Shown here one piece after another: positions 56,775 through 64,000 of a stretch of 64,000 nucleotides of DNA (within the stretch, counting starts at the first letter, position 1; every line of letters begins with the position of its first letter). A model generated the notes under the pieces. It did not search any database. It saw only the letters and a program-made list of their open reading frames with translations, and was not told where the DNA came from. Origin of the DNA: Limnanthes douglasii subsp. nivea (Eukaryota; Streptophyta; Magnoliopsida; Brassicales; Limnanthaceae); NCBI GenBank assembly GCA_036936605.1, contig JAUPFV010000004.1, forward strand, positions 289,086,009 to 289,150,008, given 5' to 3'. The translations under genes were made by a program, and so were the position numbers.

Positions 56775-59700
56775 TAAATTTGATTCGAGTGATATATTTT
56801 TTTTTATTTCGTAATTAAAATAATTAAAAATTTATACTAGTTCGAAATATTTTCTATTTATATACCATGTTCGTTTTTTTATGTTTAATCTATGTTGGAT
56901 TTGGACTTTGATCTCATCTAACGTTAACAACGATTTCGAATCTTTATTTTCTTATTTATTGTTTTTATAAATTAAGTTTCAAGTTAAACAATTTTCAAAA
57001 TATATTTATTTCCGCTGACATTTGTGCATTTTCAATTTTAATAAAATAACTCGATTGATAAAATTTTCATTTTTTACACTATTTTTAGACACCAGTGGGT
57101 CGGTGAGGTAGGTTAAGCGCATTGCGTAAGAAGTATCGAGGGTAGTCCTCTCTGAAGTTGTGGGGCTCCTTACCGTGTATGTATTTTTCGAAAGATTTTT
57201 TTTTTCTTTTTGAATTCTTAACCCACTCAGTGAACTGTCGAGCTACAAGTTCAACGTAGAGCGAAATTCTCTACAAAGGCAAAATCACGCGAGCAAAAAA
57301 GGTCAATTTGGAGACTAGGGATCTCAGCAAAAAATGTTGGTGGTACGAAAGGCACGGACTTCACGTACGTTGCGCACTTCCTTTCTTTACTAATAAGAGA
57401 AAAGGCTTCAACTAGAATTACATTCATTTTGCGTGCGGATGTAGCTATGTGTCTAACTCTGTATACTCGTAAATTTGATTCGAGTGATATAATTTTTTAT
57501 CGCGTAATTGAAATAATTAAGAACTTATGCTAGTTAGAAATAATTTTTTACTTATATATCATGATTTTTTTTTCATGTTTAATTGATGTTGGACTTTGAT
57601 CTTATCTAACGTTAATAACGATTTCGAACTTATTATTTTCTTATTTATTGTTTTTATAAATAAATTTTCAAGTTAGACAAATTTTCAAAACATATCTATT
57701 TTCGTGGACAATTGTGCATTTACAATTTAAAACTTACAAAATAACTCGATTGATAACATTTTCATTCTTTACAATAATTTTAGACATTCGTGGGTCGGTG
57801 AGATGGGTTAGGTGCACCACGTAAGAAGTAATGAGGCTAGTCTCCCCTGAAGTTGTGGGGTTCCTTACCGTGTATGCACTTTTCTGAAGATTTTTTATCT
57901 TTTTAAATTCTGAACCCACCCGGTAGACTTAATAACTACAAGTTCGACATAAGAACATAATTCTCTAAAAAGTCAAAATCACAAGGGCAAAAAAGACTCA
58001 ATTAGAGACTAGGAATCTGAGCAGGATATGTTGGTGGTACGAAATGCACGGACTCTACGAACGTGGCGCACTTCCTTTCTTTACTAATAAGGGAAAAAAT
58101 CCTCAACTAGAATTACATTCATTTTGCGTGCGGATGTAACTATGTGTCTGACTCTATATACTCGTAAATTTGATTCGAGTATTATCATTTTTTTTTATCT
58201 CGTAATTAAAATAATAAAGAACTTATACTAGTTGAAATATATTTTTACTTATATACCATGATTTTTTCCATGTTTGATCGATGTTGGACTTTGATCTCAT
58301 CTAACGTTAACAATGATGTCAAATTTATTGCTTTCTAATTTATTTCTTTTATAAATAAATTTCAAGTTAGACAATTTTCAAAACATATATATTTTCGTGG
58401 ACATTTGTGCATTTTCAATTTTAAACTTACAAAATAACTTGATTGATAAAATTTTCATTATTGACAATATTTTTAGACACTAGTTGATTTGTGACGTGGA
58501 TTAGGTGCACCGAGTAAGAAGTAACGAGGCTAGTATCCTCCGAAGTTGTGGGGCCCCTTACTTTGTATGCACTTTTGTAAAGAGTTTTTCTCTTTTTGCA
58601 TTCTTAACCCACCCGATGGACTGTCGAGCTACATGTTCCACATATGAGAGGAATACCTTAAAAATCCAAAATCGCAGGGGCCAAAAAGACCCACTTAAAG
58701 ACTAGGGATCCCAACACGAGATGTTGGTGGTACGAAAGGCACGGACTCCACAAACGTGGCACACTTCATTTCTTTACTAATAAGGTAAAAAACCTCAAAT
58801 AGAATTACATTCATTTTGCGTGCGGATGTAGCTACGTGTCTGACTTTATATACTCGTAAATTTGATTCGAGTGATATCTTTTTTTATCTCGTAATTAAAA
58901 TAATTAAGAACTTATACTAGTTGAATTATATTTTTACTTATATACCATGATTTTTTTCATGTTTAATCGATGTTGGACTTTGATCTCATCTAACGTTAAG
59001 AACGATTTCGAACTTATTGTTTTCTAATTTATTTATTTTATAAATAAATTTTCAAGTTAGACAATTTTCAAAACACATATATTTTCGTGGATATTTGTGC
59101 ATTTTCAATTTTAAACTTACAAAATAACTTGATTGCTAAAATTTTCATTATTGACAATATTTTTAGACACTAGTTTATTTGTGACGTGGATTAGGTGCAC
59201 CGAGTAAGATGTAACGAGGCTAGTATCCTCCGAAGTTGTGGGGCCCCTTACTTTGTATGCACTTTTGTGAAGAGTTTTTCTCTTTTTGAATTCTTAACCC
59301 ACCCGATGGACTGTCGAGCTACATGTTCCACATATGAGAGGAATACCTTAAAAATCCAAAATCGCAGGGGCCAAAAAGACCCACTTAAAGACTAGGGATC
59401 CCAACACGAGATGTTGGTGGTACAAAAGGCACGGACTCCACAAACGTGGCACACTTCATTTCTTTACTAATAAGGTAAAAAACCTCAAATAGAATTACAT
59501 TCATTTTGCGTGCGGATGTAGCTATGTGTCTGACTTTATATAATCGTAAATTTGATTCGAGTGATATCTTTTTTTATCTCGTAATTAAAATAATTAAGAA
59601 CTTATACTAGTTGAATTATATTTTTACTTATATACCATGATTTTTTTCATGTTTAATCGATGTTGGACTTTGATCTCATCTAACGTTAAGAACGATTTCG

Positions 59701-62700
59701 AACTTATTGTTTTCTATTTATTTTATAAATAAATTTTCAAGTTAGACAATTTTCAAAACATATATATTTTCGTGGATATTTGTGCATTTTCAAATTTAAA
59801 CTTACAAAATAACTTGATTGCTAAAATATTCATTATTGACAATATTTTTAGACACTAGTTGATTTGTGACGTGGATTAGGTGCACCGAGTAAGAAGTAAC
59901 GAGGCTAGTATCCTCCGAAGTTGTGGGGCCCCTTACTTTGTATGCACTTTTGTGAAGAGTTTTTCTCTTTTTGAATTCTTAACCCACCCGATGGACTGTC
60001 GAGCTACATGTTCCACATATGAGAGGAATACCTTAAAAATCCAAAATCGCAGGGGCCAAAAAGACCCACTTAAAGACTAGGGATCCCAACACGAGATGTT
60101 GGTGGTACGAAAGGTACGGACTCCACAAACATGGCACAATTCATTTCTTTACTAATAAGGTAAAAAACCTCAAATAGAATTACATTCATTTTGCGTGCGG
60201 ATGTAGCTATGTGTCTGACTTTATATACTCGAAAATTTGATTCGAGTGATATCTTTTTTTATCTCGTAATTAAAATAATTAAGAACTTATACTAGTTGAA
60301 TTATATTTTTACTTATATACCATGATTTTTTTCATGTTTAATCGATGTTGGACTTTGATCTATCTAACGTTAAGAACGATTTCGAACTTATTGTTTTCTA
60401 ATTTATTTCTTTTATAAATAAATTTTCAAGTTAGACAATTTTCAAAACATATATATTTTCGTGGATATTTGTGCATTTTCAATTTTAAACTTACAAAATA
60501 ACTCGATTGATAAAATTTTCATTATTTACAATATTTTTAGACACTAGTTGATTTGTGACGTCGATTAGGTGCACTTAGTAAGAAGTAATAAGGCTAGTAT
60601 CCTCCAAAGTTGTGGGGCCCCTTACTGTGTGTGCGCTTTTGTGAAGATTTTTTCTCTTTTTTAATTCTTAACCCACCAGATAGAATGTCGAGCTACATGT
60701 TCTACATATGAGAGGAATTCTTTAAAAATCCAAAATCGCAGGGGCCAAAAGACCCACTTAAAGACTAGGGATCCCAACACGAGATGTTGGTGGTACGAAA
60801 GGCACGGACTCCACAAACGTGGCGCACTTAATTTCTTTACTAATAAGGTAAATAACCTCAACTAGAATTACATTCATTTTGCGTGCGGATGTAGCTATGT
60901 GTCTGACTCTATATACTCGTAAATTTGATGCGAGTGATATCTTTTTTTATCTCGTAATTAAAATAATTAAGAACTTATACTAGTTGAAATATATTTTTAC
61001 TTATATACAATGATTTTTTTCATGTTTAATCGATGTTGGACTTTGATCTCATCTAACGTTAAGAACGATTTCGAACTTATTGTTTTCTAATTTATTTATT
61101 TTATAAATAAATTTTCAAGTTAGACAATTTTCAAAACATATATATTTTCGTGGATATTTGTGCATTTTCAATTTTAAACTTACAAAATAACTTGATTGAT
61201 AAAATTTTCATTATTGACAATATTTTTAGACACTAGTTGATTTGTGACGTGGATTAGGTGCACCGAATAAGAAGTAACGAGGCTAGTATCCTCCGAAGTT
61301 GTGGGGCCCCTTACTTTGTATGCACTTTTGTGAAGAGTTTTTCTCTTTTTGAATTCTTAACCCACTCGATGGACTGTCGAGCTACATGTTCCACATATGA
61401 GAGGAATACCTTAAAAATCCAAAATCGCAGGGGCCAAAAAGACCCACTTAAAGACTAGGGATCCCAACACGAGATGTTGGTGGTACGAAAGGCACGGACT
61501 CCACAAACGTGGCACACTTCATTTCTTTACTAATAAGGTAAAAAACCTCAAATAGAATTACATTCATTTTGCGTGCGGACGTAGCTATGTGTCTGACTTT
61601 ATATACTCGTAAATTTGATCCGAGTGATATCTTTTTTTATCTCGTAATTAAAATAATTAAGAACTTATACTAGTTGAAATATATTTTTACTTATATACAA
61701 TGATTTTTTTCATGTTTAATCGATGTTGGAGTTTGATCTCATCTAACGTTAAGAACGATTTCGAACTTATTGTTTTCTAATTTATTTATTTTATAAATAA
61801 ATTTTCAAGTTAGACAATTTTCAAAACATATATATTTTCGTGGATATTTGTGCATTTTCAATTTTAAACTTACAAAATAACTTGATTGATAAAATTTTCA
61901 TTATTGACAATATTTTTAGACACTAGTTGATTTGTGACGTGGATTAGGTGCACCGAGTAAGAAGTAACGAGGCTAGTATCCTCCGAAGTTGTGGGGCCCC
62001 TTACTTTGTATGCACTTTTGTGAAGAGTTTTTCTCTTTTTGAATTCTTAACCCACCCGATGGACTGTCGAGCTACATGTTCCACATATGAGAGGAATACC
62101 TTAAAAATCCAAAATCGCAGGGGCCAAAAAGACCCACTTAAAGACTAGGGATCCCAACACGAGATGTTGGTGGTACGAAAGGCACGGACTCCACAAACGT
62201 GGCACACTTCATTTCTTTACTAATAAGGTAAAAAACCTCAAATAGAATTACATTCATTTTGCGTGCGGATGTAGCTATGTGTCTGACTTTATATAATCGT
62301 AAATTTGATTCGAGTGATATCTTTTTTTATCTCGTAATTAAAATAACTAAGAACTTATACTAGTTGAATTATATTTTTACTTATATACCATGATTTTTTT
62401 CATGTTTAATCGATGTTGGACTTTGATCTCATCTAACGTTAAGAACGATTTCGAACTTATTGTTTTCTAATTTATTTATTTTATAAATAAATTTTCAAGT
62501 TAGACAATTTTCAAAACATATATATTTTCGTGGATATTTGTGCATTTTCAATTTTAAACTTACAAAATAACTTGATTGCTAAAATATTCATTATTGACAA
62601 TATTTTTAGACACTAGTTGATTTGTGACGTGGATTAGGTGCACCGAGTAAGAAGTAACGAGGCTAGTATCCTCCGAAGTTGTGGGGCCCCTTACTTTGTA

Positions 62701-63498
62701 TGCACTTTTGTGAAGAGTTTTTCTCTTTTTGAATTCTTAACCCACCCGATGGACTGTCGAGCTACATGTTCCACATATGAGAGGAATACCTTAAAAATCC
62801 AAAATCGCAGGGGCCAAAAAGACCCACTTAAAGACTAGGGATCCCAACACGAGATGTTGGTGGTACGAAAGGCACGGACTCCACAACCGTGGCACACTTC
62901 ATTTCTTTACTAATAAGGTAAAAAACCTCAAATAGAATTACATTCATTTTGCGTGCGGATGTAGCTATGTGTCTGACTTTATATACTCGTAAATTTGATT
63001 CGAGTGATATCTTTTTTTATCTCGTAATTAAAATAATTAAGAACTTATACTAGTTGAATTATATTTTTACTTATATACCATGATTTTTTTCATGTTTAAT
63101 CGATGTTGGACTTTGATCTCATCTAACGTTAAGAACAATTTCGAACTTATTGTTTTCTAATTTATTTCTTTTATAAATAAATTTTCAAGTTAGACAATTT
63201 TCAAAACATATATATTTTCGTGGATATTTGTGCATTTTCAATTTTAAACTTACAAAATAACTCGATTGATAAAATTTTCATTATTTACCATATTTTTAGA
63301 CACTAGTTGATTTGTGACGTGGATTAGGTGCACTTAGTAAGAAGTAATGAGGCTAGTATCCTCCAAAGTTGTGGGGCCCCTTACTGTGTGTGCGCTTTTG
63401 TGAATATATTTTCTCTTTTTGAATTCTTAACCCACCAGATAGACTGTCGAGCTACATGTTCCACATATGAGAGGAATACTTTAAAAATTCAAACAAAA
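56775..63498. repeat. ~690-bp satellite, ten tandem units
   Basis: One anchor (GGTGCACC and its variants) occurs at 57117, 57812, 58505, 59195, 59880, 60569, 61258, 61948, 62638 and 63328, i.e. every 685-695 bp. Each unit includes an AT-rich half (AAATTTGATTCGAGTGATAT, GATGTTGGACTTTGATCTCA) and a GC-richer half (GAAGTTGTGGGGCCCC, GATGTTGGTGGTACGAAAGG, TTTTGCGTGCGGATGTAGCT). The two left units are clearly diverged, while those from ~58.5 to 63.3 kb are almost identical. The last unit breaks off near 63498. A 66-residue frame repeats in most units but starts at GTG and is not taken as a gene. Confidence 0.95.
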
Positions 63499-64000
63499 TT
63501 ATTTGCATGTAAAATATGTGTTTGTTCTTTTAGTTTGGAATTTTCAAACATTATTTAATTTTGGTTTTTAAAATTAAAATTAATATACTTTATGATTCGA
63601 ATCTAATAAACCGATATCGGATAATAAAATTAAAAATACGCAATGTTATCTTTTTTTTACAAAATATGTAACAATATATTATTTTAAAAATAATAAAAAA
63701 CTTATTTAATCACTAATCAACGTAAAAGTTACATCGCTTATCCAATATATAAATAAATGAGTTGATATCATTAATTATTTTTAAATTTTTAATTAAATTT
63801 AGTTAAAATAATGTTAATTGACGAAGATCAAATCACAAAATTTACACTATTTTTTTTATTTAAAAGAACAAACTAATAAATTTAGCTAAATTAGCTATTT
63901 TTGTTAAAAGTTTATGGTAACCCTTAAAAATAAGTCTAGATTTTTTTTAGGTGGTTACCATAAACTTTTAACAAAAATAGCTAAATTACTTAAATTTATT
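63499..64000. other. AT-rich DNA, no gene
   Basis: The segment after the satellite end shows no coding capacity. It includes the foldback at 63891-63984. Confidence 0.6.
63891..63984. repeat. Perfect 32-bp inverted repeat
   Basis: TTAGCTATTTTTGTTAAAAG and twelve more bases (63891-63922) are exactly reverse-complementary to 63953-63984, with a 30-bp spacer. This may be one end or the centre of a foldback element cut by the window edge. Confidence 0.85.

Noticed and set aside
58505..62838. A 66-residue frame repeated in most satellite units
   Set aside because: It begins at GTG rather than ATG, has no recognisable domain, and is conserved only because the whole unit is. It is a by-product of the repeat.
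1..64000. tRNA, rRNA, CRISPR or bacterial-type operons
   Set aside because: None recognised; the genes, introns and elements are those of a plant nuclear genome.

Overview
This is eukaryotic plant nuclear DNA, most likely from a eudicot. It is AT-rich and contains spliced nuclear genes with GT-AG introns, including one for a chloroplast NDH-complex factor. It also holds many LTR retrotransposons, a hAT transposon with a nested MITE, a LINE fragment and a long satellite array. No tRNA, rRNA, CRISPR or prokaryotic feature was seen. Similarity statements rest on reading motifs and on remembered families; no database search was run.

Region by region. 1-3187: AT-rich DNA with a decayed ~57-bp palindromic tandem array. 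3188-23357: two nested Ty3/gypsy elements of the Tat/Ogre type (dual RNase H plus an extra antisense gene). The old outer copy (3193-23352, TSD ATTAT) is split by a younger relative (9074-19413, 455-bp LTRs, TSD GGTTT). Both run on the minus strand in the order gag-protease-RT-RNase H-archaeal-type RNase H-integrase. Each carries a plus-strand spliced gene between integrase and the 3' LTR. 24488-25152: CRR7, three exons, plus strand. 25695-30855: RIK, a KH-domain protein, twelve coding exons, minus strand, convergent with CRR7. 30.9-41.5 kb: remains of a Ty3/gypsy element, a Ty1/copia element and an L1-type LINE. 42278-43870: an EID1-like F-box gene (EDL2 type), minus strand. 44-48.8 kb: AT-rich DNA with two head-to-head Tat pol fragments. 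48847-52732: a decayed autonomous hAT element with 8-bp TSDs, itself holding a GC-rich MITE with 8-bp TSDs. 53088-55815: a plant calmodulin-binding-domain gene, minus strand, whose inferred 5'-UTR intron holds a three-copy ~190-bp repeat. 56775-63498: ten tandem units of a ~690-bp satellite with a four-unit higher-order period. 63499-64000: AT-rich DNA ending in a perfect 32-bp foldback.

How it works together. The four host genes do not form a pathway; they are a gene neighbourhood spread apart by transposons. From memory, CRR7, EDL2 and a calmodulin-binding-protein gene also lie close together on Arabidopsis chromosome 5 (At5g39210, At5g39360, At5g39380), so this may be a conserved block. 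The most unusual features are in the retrotransposons. Both copies keep a spliced antisense gene, and the younger copy has a TATA box in front of it. Both copies also keep an in-frame UAG between protease and RT in a context resembling leaky plant-viral stops.
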